64,000 nucleotides of DNA from Crocinitomicaceae bacterium (GTDB taxonomy: Bacteria > Bacteroidota > Bacteroidia > Flavobacteriales_D > Crocinitomicaceae). The translations under genes were made by a program, and so were the position numbers. Location: positions 124,001 to 188,000 of the forward strand of contig JAURMI010000022.1 of NCBI GenBank assembly GCA_030830785.1, read 5' to 3'. Under the pieces are notes generated by a model, which saw nothing but the letters and a program-made list of their open reading frames with translations, was not told the DNA's origin and ran no database searches. Positions 56,123-63,277 of this stretch are shown in pieces (position 1 is the first letter of the stretch; each line of letters opens with the position of its first letter).

Positions 56123-57262
56123 TTAATTTGCTAAAAAAGACTGCATAAAGCCAAAACCAAAGCGTGGTAGATTTGCTTCAGTTAACATTAAAATCACAAG
56201 ATCAAATTTCTGAATTTCCGCACGATAATCATTCAGTTGGTCAATAAATGTAGTTTCCTTTCCTGGAATTAATCTTTCATGGTTGTAATACCAAAACTCA
56301 CCACCTTTAAATACGTGCTCCATCATGCCCCAATTATACATGCCATAGAAAAAACTATCACCAATTACGAGCGTTTTGGGCAAGCTCTTTTCATTGTCAA
56401 TGGGAATAATTTCAAATTTGGGATAAGCCATTTTAAAATCGGGTAAATCTCTAAGTAAATTCATGCCCAGTTCTATGTCATCATCGCGATCTCTGGGGTG
56501 TAAATCTTGTTCTATGCGCAATAATTTAAGTGTCGGTATTGACTTTTTTGTCAAAAAGGCCGCGCGATTAATTAGCGAGTCAGCAACTAAATATTCACCA
56601 TAACTACTCCAATGAATTCCTGTTTTAGGGAACAATGGAAAAGGTGTTCTTGGTTTTAAATTCATAAACCATGTCTGCACATCAAATAGTGGCACCTTAG
56701 CGCGATATAATTCACTGACAAATTCAGAAAAATTAGTAGCATTATTATTCGAAACCTTGTATTTACTTGGCATTTTATCTCTAAAAAAAGTTCCTTTTCC
56801 TGGTGCCAGACAAATGAGAAGTTGTGTGCCATTTTTATTCAAAGCTTCTTGAACGGATGAAATGCTTTTTACAAGCCGTTGAATGGAATCTCGACCGAGA
56901 AAATCTTTACCACTTGCAGCCAACAAGTAATTTTCTTCGAAAAGAAAGCCTTCCTTTCCCATTACAACGCCATTTGCCATAAACTCACCAAAAAGCCTAT
57001 CAAAAATTTCATTATATAAGCGAACCGTAAAAGGCCGCAAGCCAAAATGATCTTTGATATAAGCTTCTTGTCCTTCTTGAAATTTCGCCGTGTTCCAATT
57101 TTTAACGCTAAATTTTATATTTTCTGAAGTGGGCTGAACGCCCCCTAGTGGCCTAAGTTTTAAAATATGTTCGTTTTGTTCAAGCCATGAAAACAGCAAT
57201 AAGAATATAACTGTTAAGAACAGCCCATTTTTAAAGATGTTATTTTTTCTTATCTGGGCCAT
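56123..57262 (-). CDS. AlgJ/AlgX-like SGNH protein for polysaccharide O-acetylation
   Basis: The 379-residue protein has an N-terminal membrane anchor (~11-26) and an SGNH-like catalytic domain: VVMGKEGFLFEENY, GKGTFFRDKMP, GIHWSSYGEYLVADSL (the catalytic D-x-x-H region equivalent) and LVIGDSFFYGMYNW with the nucleophile serine. It would move acetyl groups to an extracellular polysaccharide in the periplasm, taking them from the MBOAT partner, whose stop codon overlaps its start by one base. Confidence 0.85.
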   Translation of the reverse strand: MAQIRKNNIFKNGLFLTVIFLLLFSWLEQNEHILKLRPLGGVQPTSENIKFSVKNWNTAKFQEGQEAYIKDHFGLRPFTVRLYNEIFDRLFGEFMANGVVMGKEGFLFEENYLLAASGKDFLGRDSIQRLVKSISSVQEALNKNGTQLLICLAPGKGTFFRDKMPSKYKVSNNNATNFSEFVSELYRAKVPLFDVQTWFMNLKPRTPFPLFPKTGIHWSSYGEYLVADSLINRAAFLTKKSIPTLKLLRIEQDLHPRDRDDDIELGMNLLRDLPDFKMAYPKFEIIPIDNEKSLPKTLVIGDSFFYGMYNWGMMEHVFKGGEFWYYNHERLIPGKETTFIDQLNDYRAEIQKFDLVILMLTEANLPRFGFGFMQSFLAN

Positions 57263-58686
57263 TAGAAGCGATAATAAATAAAAGGGTTGAGTTCTGAAGC
57301 AGATAGAAAGGTAACGCTGAGAAGCAAAAATATCAATGAAAAGATAGTTAATGCCAAGGCGCCCATCGATTTCAAATGATAATCTTCTTGGGTTAGAAAA
57401 GCTGTTTTCTCGAGTAAATAATTTGTTCTACCAATAAAAGAAAAACATAAGGCAAAGAAAAAAATATACAAAAAGCTTTGATTTAATTCAATATATTTAA
57501 AATTCTTAAAATCAAATAGTTGATAATAAAATAATTTTGCATTTTTCCATCCGTCTATTCTGAATAAAACCCATGCCATGGCCACAATAAAAAAGGTAAA
57601 GGTGGTGGAAAACATTTTTGGCACTTTGCTTAAGAGATTGAGCAAGAAAAGCCTGTCTAAAATTAAAAATATGCCGTGAAAGGCGCCCCAAAGTACAAAG
57701 TTCCAAGATGCTCCATGCCAAAGACCAGAAATTAAAAAAACAAGCCATAAATTCAAATACAATCGCCAGCGATGCTTTACTTTGTTGCCGCCAAGTGGGA
57801 TGTATAGAAAATCGCGCATAAACGCACCTAGTGTAATGTGCCAACGACGCCAGAACTCTGTAATGCTTTTTGAACTATATGGAGAATCAAAGTTTTCGGG
57901 GAAACGAAATCCCATCATGCGCGCCAGGCCAATGGCCATATCAGAATAGCCAGAAAAATCATAGTAGATTTGAAATGTATAAGCCAAGATGCCTACCCAA
58001 GCTTCACTTGTATTAAGCGCTTGTAAATCTCCACCCATGTATAGATCCGCCTGCTTTGCCAGTACATTGGCAATCAAGACTTTTTTAGCCAAACCTAAAC
58101 TAAAGCGAAATAAGCCAATTAAACGATCATCAGAAGTTTCTTGCCGAGAAACAACTTGTGAAGCCACACTTTTAAAGCGAATAATTGGGCCTGCAATGGC
58201 ATGAGGAAAAATCAATTTATATAGCAAGTAATGGTCTGGGCGTCGAAATGGTTCATGCTCTTTTCTATATACCTCTACTGCATAGGTTATTGTCTGAAAA
58301 GTAAAAAATGAAATGCCTATAGGTAGTGCAACTGTAGTCCAGGCAAGTTGCTCCACGCCTATTGAATGTAATAAAGCGTTAACATTTTCAATGAAAAAAT
58401 TGGCATATTTAAAATAAGCCAGCAATCCGATATTTAGTAGTAGTGAGCTAAATAAAAAGAATTTCCTCCTCTGTTGCTCTTGGGCCCGATAGATAGATTG
58501 CACCAAATAAAAGTCAATGATACTAGTTGTTAAAACAACGTATAAAAAATTAGGCGCCCCCCATGCATAAAAAAGTATACTAACTAAAAGCGCCCAATAA
58601 TTCTTTGCCTTTTGCGGCAAAAAGAAATACACCAGCATAAAAACCGGCAAAAAATACAACAAGAAAAAAATGCTGCTAAATACCAT
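57262..58686 (-). CDS. MBOAT-family O-acyltransferase (AlgI-like)
   Basis: Start ATG 58686 (MVFSSIFFLLYFLPVFML) gives 474 residues with about ten membrane segments. The AlgI motif is clear: YRPDHYLLYKLIFPHAIAGPI-like region, SITEFWRRWHITLGAFMRDFLY and the catalytic histidine in GLWHGASWNFVLWG. It carries acetyl groups across the inner membrane for the AlgJ-like partner. The pair faces the two glycosyltransferase genes, so they may modify the same polymer. Confidence 0.94.
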   Translation of the reverse strand: MVFSSIFFLLYFLPVFMLVYFFLPQKAKNYWALLVSILFYAWGAPNFLYVVLTTSIIDFYLVQSIYRAQEQQRRKFFLFSSLLLNIGLLAYFKYANFFIENVNALLHSIGVEQLAWTTVALPIGISFFTFQTITYAVEVYRKEHEPFRRPDHYLLYKLIFPHAIAGPIIRFKSVASQVVSRQETSDDRLIGLFRFSLGLAKKVLIANVLAKQADLYMGGDLQALNTSEAWVGILAYTFQIYYDFSGYSDMAIGLARMMGFRFPENFDSPYSSKSITEFWRRWHITLGAFMRDFLYIPLGGNKVKHRWRLYLNLWLVFLISGLWHGASWNFVLWGAFHGIFLILDRLFLLNLLSKVPKMFSTTFTFFIVAMAWVLFRIDGWKNAKLFYYQLFDFKNFKYIELNQSFLYIFFFALCFSFIGRTNYLLEKTAFLTQEDYHLKSMGALALTIFSLIFLLLSVTFLSASELNPFIYYRF

Positions 58687-58860
58687 AGAGAAATCGAAAA
58701 TACACAATTATCCTCAATTCCATATCGGACGTGAATACCGCCCTTACAATAAGCTAGGTTCACATTGTCAAAATAGATTTTTGGTTAGTGTACAAAAATC
58801 GGCCAAAAATGGTAATCAGCGATAAGCACATACGGCTTGCTGAAAGTCAATGGCATAGAA

Positions 58861-59520
58861 TTAGACATTTTTCATTTGTGAACCAAAATCAATAGTTTCA
58901 GGATAAAATGTAACTTTTCCCGTTGTAATGTCGTGAATACCTCCAACAATTCCAATTTGGCCACTTTCTATCAAATCTTTAATTATTGGGCTTTGTTCCT
59001 TTATTGATTTTACTGTCCGCTTAACATTTAGCGTTGCCACCTTTTCGACAAACTCACTGTTGTTAGCGTTGCGATTTTCTTTGGTGGTTTTTTCATCTTC
59101 TACTGCTGGCCTTATTTTGGTAAGCAATGCTGTTAAATTGCCTAATTCCACATTGTCGCAAGCGCCTTTCACCGCCCCACATTTTGTGTGACCTAAAACA
59201 AGAATAATTTTTGAACCGGCCACTTTACAGCCAAATTCCATACTCCCTAAGATGTCCTCATTGATAATATTTCCGGCGATACGCACACTAAAAATATCGC
59301 CAAGTCCTTGATCAAAAATTAATTCAGCAGATGTTCGGCTGTCGATACAACTTAAGATTACAGCAAAAGGGTGTTGCCCGTCCGAAGTTTCATTAGCTTG
59401 TTGCAAAAGATTTCGGTTTACTTTAAGGTTATTTACAAACCTTTTATTTCCTTCTTTTAGTAGATCTAAAGCCATTGAAGGTGTTATGGCTGCTTGCATT
59501 TCTTTAGATAGTGTTTTCAT
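58861..59520 (-). CDS. Beta-class carbonic anhydrase
   Basis: The 219-residue enzyme has the zinc ligands in SCIDSRTSAE (C-x-D-x-R) and LGHTKCGAVKGA (H-x-x-C). It converts CO2 and bicarbonate; there is no signal peptide in this reading, so it is probably cytoplasmic. It follows the bestrophin gene by 20 bases in the same direction, which points to one unit handling bicarbonate. The 174-base gap to the MBOAT gene is empty as far as I can see. Confidence 0.95.
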   Translation of the reverse strand: MKTLSKEMQAAITPSMALDLLKEGNKRFVNNLKVNRNLLQQANETSDGQHPFAVILSCIDSRTSAELIFDQGLGDIFSVRIAGNIINEDILGSMEFGCKVAGSKIILVLGHTKCGAVKGACDNVELGNLTALLTKIRPAVEDEKTTKENRNANNSEFVEKVATLNVKRTVKSIKEQSPIIKDLIESGQIGIVGGIHDITTGKVTFYPETIDFGSQMKNV

Positions 59521-59540
59521 CTTTACTTGGATTTTTATTT

Positions 59541-60431
59541 TTATAATGAATAGAATTTTTCAGTTTGATATACTTGTGGTATTTCTTGCTCTTTTAAAAG
59601 TTGTTTAATATTTATTTCAATTGTCCTGGCTATTGCTGTCATTGCCGTATCCGTTGGTCTATTTTCAAATGGATCTTGCATGTGTGTGGCGGATTTTTCT
59701 AATAAAAAGAACACTGTCGAGATTGCAAGTAAAAGAGGTGTTTCAAAAAGACCATCTACCCGCAAAGAAATGGCAAGAGTAATTACAAAAAGATAGATGA
59801 ATGCATGCAGAAACATTCGGTATGTAACAGGAAATACGGTTGTTTTAATTCTTTCTGATTTTCCTTGAGAATCACAAAGCCGAACCAAGGTATTGTCGAG
59901 GTGTATTTGCGAAAAAATGTCTAAATGATTCTTCTCTTTAAGTTCTCTAATGTCTTTGCCATTCAGATTTAGCAAGGCTAACGGTTTGTTGTTGTGTTGT
60001 TTAATTTCTTCAATATCTTCCTGGGAGAGGAATTTGTCTAAATTCTCAATAGGATTTTGCCCTCTTAGTGATTGACCTAATGAGTAACACCATGCAATTT
60101 GTCTATATGCTATTTTTTTAACCATAGCCTCATTGCCTTTACTCGTTAGCGTTCTCAATTGAATAACAAAACTGCGTGAGTCGTTTACTATTGCACCCCA
60201 AACTTTTCTTGCCTCCCACCATCTATCGTATGATTGACTTAGATTAAAAGAAAGTATAATTGAAATTGCTGTTCCTATAAAGGCAGGAATTGTAAGTGGC
60301 ATTTCAGGCAAATACATTTCGAATCTGTTCGAAAGGAAGACAACCAACATGGAAACAATGAATACATAAACAAGATTATATTTAACCTTGTTTAATATGA
60401 AGGAGAAAGGAATTCTTTTGTTTAGCAGCAT
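59541..60431 (-). CDS. Bestrophin-family ion channel
   Basis: The 296-residue membrane protein has N-terminal hydrophobic segments (VYVFIVSMLVVFLS, TIPAFIGTAISIILSF), the family sequence SQSYDRWWEARKVWGAIVNDSR and the late LRVDGLFETPLLLAIS segment, then DPFENRPTDTAMTAI. Bacterial bestrophins pass cations or anions, and plant and algal relatives carry bicarbonate. With a carbonic anhydrase as its downstream partner a bicarbonate role is plausible, as inference. Confidence 0.93.
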   Translation of the reverse strand: MLLNKRIPFSFILNKVKYNLVYVFIVSMLVVFLSNRFEMYLPEMPLTIPAFIGTAISIILSFNLSQSYDRWWEARKVWGAIVNDSRSFVIQLRTLTSKGNEAMVKKIAYRQIAWCYSLGQSLRGQNPIENLDKFLSQEDIEEIKQHNNKPLALLNLNGKDIRELKEKNHLDIFSQIHLDNTLVRLCDSQGKSERIKTTVFPVTYRMFLHAFIYLFVITLAISLRVDGLFETPLLLAISTVFFLLEKSATHMQDPFENRPTDTAMTAIARTIEINIKQLLKEQEIPQVYQTEKFYSL

Positions 60432-60454
60432 TTTCTGTTATTTAATATGCGGAG

Positions 60455-60496
60455 CAAAGATAGTAATAGTTTTTATAATAATAGTAATACTATTAT
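60455..60496. promoter_or_regulatory. Bestrophin promoter with a perfect palindrome (TetR operator candidate)
   Basis: On the minus strand TATCTTTG (60455-60462) is an exact -7 box for the bestrophin gene. ATAATAGTA (60478-60486) and TACTATTAT (60488-60496) form a perfect palindrome around one base, where the -33 element would lie. ATAGTAATA occurs at 60460-60468 and again at 60481-60489, exactly two helical turns apart. A dimer of the divergent TetR protein bound here would block the promoter. Confidence 0.6.
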
Positions 60497-60559
60497 AAAT
60501 AATTGTAAAAAATTTATTAATTTAGCTTTTTCTATGAACACAAATAAAAAACTGCTAAA

Positions 60560-61237
60560 ATGAAGCTACAGGTGCAGATAGAAATGAACGAAGCCTTGTT
60601 CCTTCGAAATCCAGAAAGTTCAGAGTTAGGAAAAAATATTCTCAAACATGGGGTTCAGTTAATTCATAAAACAGGTTTTGAAGCCTTTACTTTTAAGAAA
60701 CTTGCCGAGGACATTGGTACAACTGAGGCCGGAATATACCGATACTTTGAAAATAAACATAAGCTCTTAGTTTATCTTGCCGCTTGGTATTGGGCTTGGC
60801 TTGAATTTCAAATTATCTTTCAAACCAACAACATCAAGGACCCCACTAAAAGATTAAAGAAGATAATAAACTTATTAGCTAAATCTGTTGAAGATGATGA
60901 GCAGACAAGTCATATTAATGAAAGTTTGCTTCATCAAATAATTATTTCAGAAGGTTCAAAAGCATACCTTACCAAACAGGTGGGTGAGGATAATAAACAA
61001 CATTTTTTTAAGCCATACAAAGACCTGTGTTCGGTAATCGCTTGTATAATTTCGGAGTGCAGTCCTAAATATAAATATCCAAAGTCTTTAGCTTCAACCA
61101 TCATTGAAATGGCACATTTTCAAAATTTCTTTATGTATAACCTACCTTCACTCACCGATTTTGGTAAATCAAAAGAGGAAAGTAAAATAATTGCCTTTTT
61201 AAATGATTTGGTTTTCACTAGCTTGAAAAACTCTTAG
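60560..61237 (+). CDS. TetR/AcrR-family transcription regulator
   Basis: The 225-residue protein has a helix-turn-helix near residues 38-62 (FTFKKLAEDIGTTEAGIYRY, then FENKHKLLVYL), as in TetR proteins, followed by a helical ligand domain. It is divergent from the bestrophin and carbonic anhydrase genes and faces a perfect palindrome, so it most likely represses them and perhaps itself. The ligand is unknown. A nine-codon open frame (60534-60563) overlaps its start as ATGA. Confidence 0.9.
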   Translation: MKLQVQIEMNEALFLRNPESSELGKNILKHGVQLIHKTGFEAFTFKKLAEDIGTTEAGIYRYFENKHKLLVYLAAWYWAWLEFQIIFQTNNIKDPTKRLKKIINLLAKSVEDDEQTSHINESLLHQIIISEGSKAYLTKQVGEDNKQHFFKPYKDLCSVIACIISECSPKYKYPKSLASTIIEMAHFQNFFMYNLPSLTDFGKSKEESKIIAFLNDLVFTSLKNS

Positions 61238-61322
61238 TTTTCTATTGTTACTTTGATATGGATTGTTGTGAAAGAACGTTAGGTAGAAAAAGTTCAGCTC
61301 TTTTGATCGCTAAGTTTTGGAC

Positions 61323-61763
61323 TTATTCTATTACATAGATTAATATTGCAGTTGGCAGTTTTCCTTCTGTATTATAGAGAATATCTCCATATGAACTTGA
61401 GCCTTTCCTTACATTTTTCCCGTCATAGTTATAAATGACAGTTCCATAAGAGCTGGAGCCTTGCCTGATATTTTTGCCATCCCAGTTATAGAGCACATTT
61501 CCATAAGAGCTTGAGCCTTGTCTTAAATTCTTACCATCCCAGTTATATAAAACATCCCCATAAGCACTTGAGCCTTTTCGGATATTTTTGCCATCCCAAT
61601 TTACTATCACATTACCATAAGAACTTGATCCCTGTCTTAAATTTTTACCATCCCAATTGTACAAGACCTCACCATAAGTACTAGAGCCTTGTCTAACTTT
61701 GGTTTGAGCAAATACTGTTGATAATGTGAAAATTGTAATAAATAGTAGAAACGTATTTTTCAT
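61323..61763 (-). CDS. Secreted protein built of six 19-residue repeats
   Basis: After a signal peptide (MKNTFLLFITIFTLSTVFAQ) the mature 126 residues are six tandem copies (residues 23-136) of a unit like IRQGSSSYGNVLYNWDGKN. The K/Q, N/D and L/I positions alternate in a regular way. Such G-S-S-Y-G and Y-N-W-D-G-K turns suggest a repeated beta-strand structure or beta-propeller-like sheet. No family name is known to me. It has no T9SS domain. It is on its own between the TetR gene and tRNA-Ser. Confidence 0.75.
   Translation of the reverse strand: MKNTFLLFITIFTLSTVFAQTKVRQGSSTYGEVLYNWDGKNLRQGSSSYGNVIVNWDGKNIRKGSSAYGDVLYNWDGKNLRQGSSSYGNVLYNWDGKNIRQGSSSYGTVIYNYDGKNVRKGSSSYGDILYNTEGKLPTAILIYVIE
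61356..61697 (-). repeat. Six tandem 57-bp coding repeats
   Basis: The 342 bases are six in-frame 57-base units, each encoding one repeat of the secreted protein. Units are similar rather than identical at DNA level, with most changes silent or conservative, so the array looks old and selected. Confidence 0.9.
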
Positions 61764-61870
61764 ATTTTTTATACTTAAATATCTAATGTTTTTTTTGAGA
61801 AAGAACTAAAATACATTATTTTCAGAAAACCCAAAGAAGAAAGACTTGGTTAATGGATTTTGAAGCCCAT

Positions 61871-61893
61871 TTTCTTGAGGAGAGTGAGGGATT
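61871..61893 (-). repeat. Partial copy of the tRNA-Ser 3' end
   Basis: TTTCTTGAGGAGAGTGAGGG and the next ATT repeat the tRNA-Ser 3' end and flank at 61992-62014 with one mismatch (A for C at the discriminator-side position). The match extends loosely upstream to TGAAGC. It is 121 bases downstream of the tRNA in the same orientation. Sequence from 61894 to 61960, including GCAGCCCTAGGGTCGAACC, is not coding in any frame I trust. The gap 61764-61998 holds only this and the terminator. Confidence 0.7.
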
Positions 61894-61961
61894 ACGCCTG
61901 GCAATTGCTCCTCCTTGCAGCCCTAGGGTCGAACCAGAGGATTTTCATCCCAATGTTTTCA

Positions 61962-61990
61962 AATAAAAAAAGCTTCAATTATTTGAAGCT
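61962..61990 (-). terminator. Terminator of tRNA-Ser
   Basis: AGCTTCAA (61971-61978) pairs with TTGAAGCT (61983-61990) around a four-base loop; on the minus strand the hairpin is followed by a T-rich run (61962-61970). Confidence 0.85.
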
Positions 61991-61998
61991 CTTTCTTG

Positions 61999-62083
61999 CG
62001 GAGAGTGAGGGATTCGAACCCCCGGAACCTCTCGGTTCAACGGTTTTCAAGACCGCCGCAATCGACCACTCTGCCAACTCTCC
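61999..62083 (-). tRNA. tRNA-Ser (TGA)
   Basis: On the minus strand GGAGAGT (62083-62077) pairs with ACTCTCC (62006-62000). The anticodon arm is GCGGT, loop CTTGAAA, ACCGT, with anticodon TGA at 62049-62047. There is a long variable arm, and T loop sequence TTCGAAT is present. The discriminator is G and CCA is not encoded. Confidence 0.95.
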
Positions 62084-62152
62084 GGGGCAAAAGTAGTAAA
62101 ACTTCGGTTTACTGCAAGGGGTTTTGAATTTAAAATAGCTAAAATTTTCGTG

Positions 62153-62794
62153 CTATTTCATTTTCCAGGCCTCTTCCATGCCAATTCCTTTAAGGATGAA
62201 AGGTTTATATTTTTCAATTCGAGCTGTTCTCGTAGCAGCCTGTTTTGCCTCAGAAAAATGCCGTACGTAATTTTTTTGCCTCCCCGGTGTTAAGCAATGA
62301 AATGCTTTTTTGAAATGCTCATCGCTTTTAAAGATTTCTATCAATTCTTCTGGAAAAATTAAATCTTGTTGTGGTTTTGGGGCTACTTTTAATCCTGCTT
62401 TTTCTATTTCCAAAGCTTCAAATAAGTAAGCTCTAATTAAGTCTTGTTTGTCGATGAGTTCAGCCAGATTTGTACAGCGCAACATGCGCGAAGCATGCAT
62501 GTTTTCAGTTTGTTGAATTAATATTTTCTCCGGATCTGAAAGCAAAGCACCCTTGAAAAATGTAAATCCAGAAAAATCTTTAAAGCTATGTAAGATGACG
62601 ACGTTTTTATTTTTGTAGCTATAACAGGGAGAGCCCCATTTCATATTTTCCTCTTCAAATACTTCTTTTGCCAATCTTCTGAGTAGTTGAATTTCAGCCT
62701 GATGGCGTCTTACAGAACAAGCATCTGTGCCAAATTTGCTACATCTGCCACAGCCGTCTGATAAAAATACATCAATGGATTTGGTCATATTCAT
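62153..62794 (-). CDS. DUF1801/YdeI-like protein
   Basis: The 213-residue protein has a DUF1801-like domain (about 20-135; KWGSPCYSYKNKNVVILHSF) and a YdeI/OmpD-associated C-terminus (FPEELIEIFKSDEHFKKAF, then LTPGRQKNYVRHFSEAKQ). An N-terminal cysteine group CGRCSKFGTDAC (15-26) could bind a metal and is not part of the usual DUF1801 start. The E. coli YdeI relative has been linked to resistance to peptides; function here is unknown. It has a -7 box 4 bases before the ATG. Confidence 0.82.
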   Translation of the reverse strand: MNMTKSIDVFLSDGCGRCSKFGTDACSVRRHQAEIQLLRRLAKEVFEEENMKWGSPCYSYKNKNVVILHSFKDFSGFTFFKGALLSDPEKILIQQTENMHASRMLRCTNLAELIDKQDLIRAYLFEALEIEKAGLKVAPKPQQDLIFPEELIEIFKSDEHFKKAFHCLTPGRQKNYVRHFSEAKQAATRTARIEKYKPFILKGIGMEEAWKMK

Positions 62795-62798
62795 GGGT

Positions 62799-62806
62799 CA
62801 AAATTA
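62799..62806 (-). promoter_or_regulatory. -7 box TAATTTTG, 4 bases before the YdeI-like start
   Basis: On the minus strand TAATTTTG then ACCC then ATG. TTG lies 20 bases upstream on the same strand (62827-62829), a good -33. Confidence 0.62.
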
Positions 62807-62818
62807 CAATTAACAAAT

Positions 62819-62846
62819 TTGCGTGCCAAGACCTTGTGTATATTTG
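62819..62846 (+). promoter_or_regulatory. Promoter of the hotdog thioesterase, 4 bases before the ATG
   Basis: TTG (62819-62821), 17 bases, TATATTTG (62839-62846), then TGTT and the ATG at 62851. It overlaps the opposed promoter of the YdeI-like gene, so both polymerases may compete. Confidence 0.62.
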
Positions 62847-62850
62847 TGTT

Positions 62851-63273
62851 ATGAAATTAAAACAGGTACCGCTTGATCGGCTCAATGCTCTGAATAAGGG
62901 AACACTTATGGAGTCATTGGGTATAAAATATATCGAAATTGGCGAAAATTATGTGAGAGCAAGCATGCCTGTAAATGCACAAACAAAGCAACCCATGGGC
63001 CTATTGCATGGTGGAGCAAGCGCTGCGCTCATGGAAACCGTTGGTTCTTTAGGATCTTTGTTGCTTATTGATTCAAAAACACATTATTCTGTAGGCCTAG
63101 ACATCAGTGCTAACCATGTAGGCGCTATTGAAGACGGTGAGGTATGTGCCGAGGCCAAACTCATTCACGCAGGTAGAACGACCCATTTATGGAGCATAGA
63201 AATTAGAGATTTACTGACACAAAGACTCATTTGCCATGGCAAACATACCGTCATGATATTGCCAAAAAATTAA
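62851..63273 (+). CDS. Hotdog-fold thioesterase (PaaI/MenI-like)
   Basis: ATG 62851 gives 140 residues; a longer frame from 62836 would start inside the -7 box. The hotdog motif LLHGGASAALMETVGSLGS (with the conserved H-G-G and catalytic E) and VGLDISANHV are typical of PaaI-family thioesterases. Directly after it (4 bases) comes an isochorismate synthase, so this is probably the 1,4-dihydroxy-2-naphthoyl-CoA thioesterase of menaquinone synthesis (inference from position). Confidence 0.9.
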   Translation: MKLKQVPLDRLNALNKGTLMESLGIKYIEIGENYVRASMPVNAQTKQPMGLLHGGASAALMETVGSLGSLLLIDSKTHYSVGLDISANHVGAIEDGEVCAEAKLIHAGRTTHLWSIEIRDLLTQRLICHGKHTVMILPKN

Positions 63274-63277
63274 TAGC

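Noticed and set aside
61860..62096. Plus-strand open frame of 78 codons
   Set aside because: It runs through tRNA-Ser and its terminator in antisense and has no protein-like pattern.
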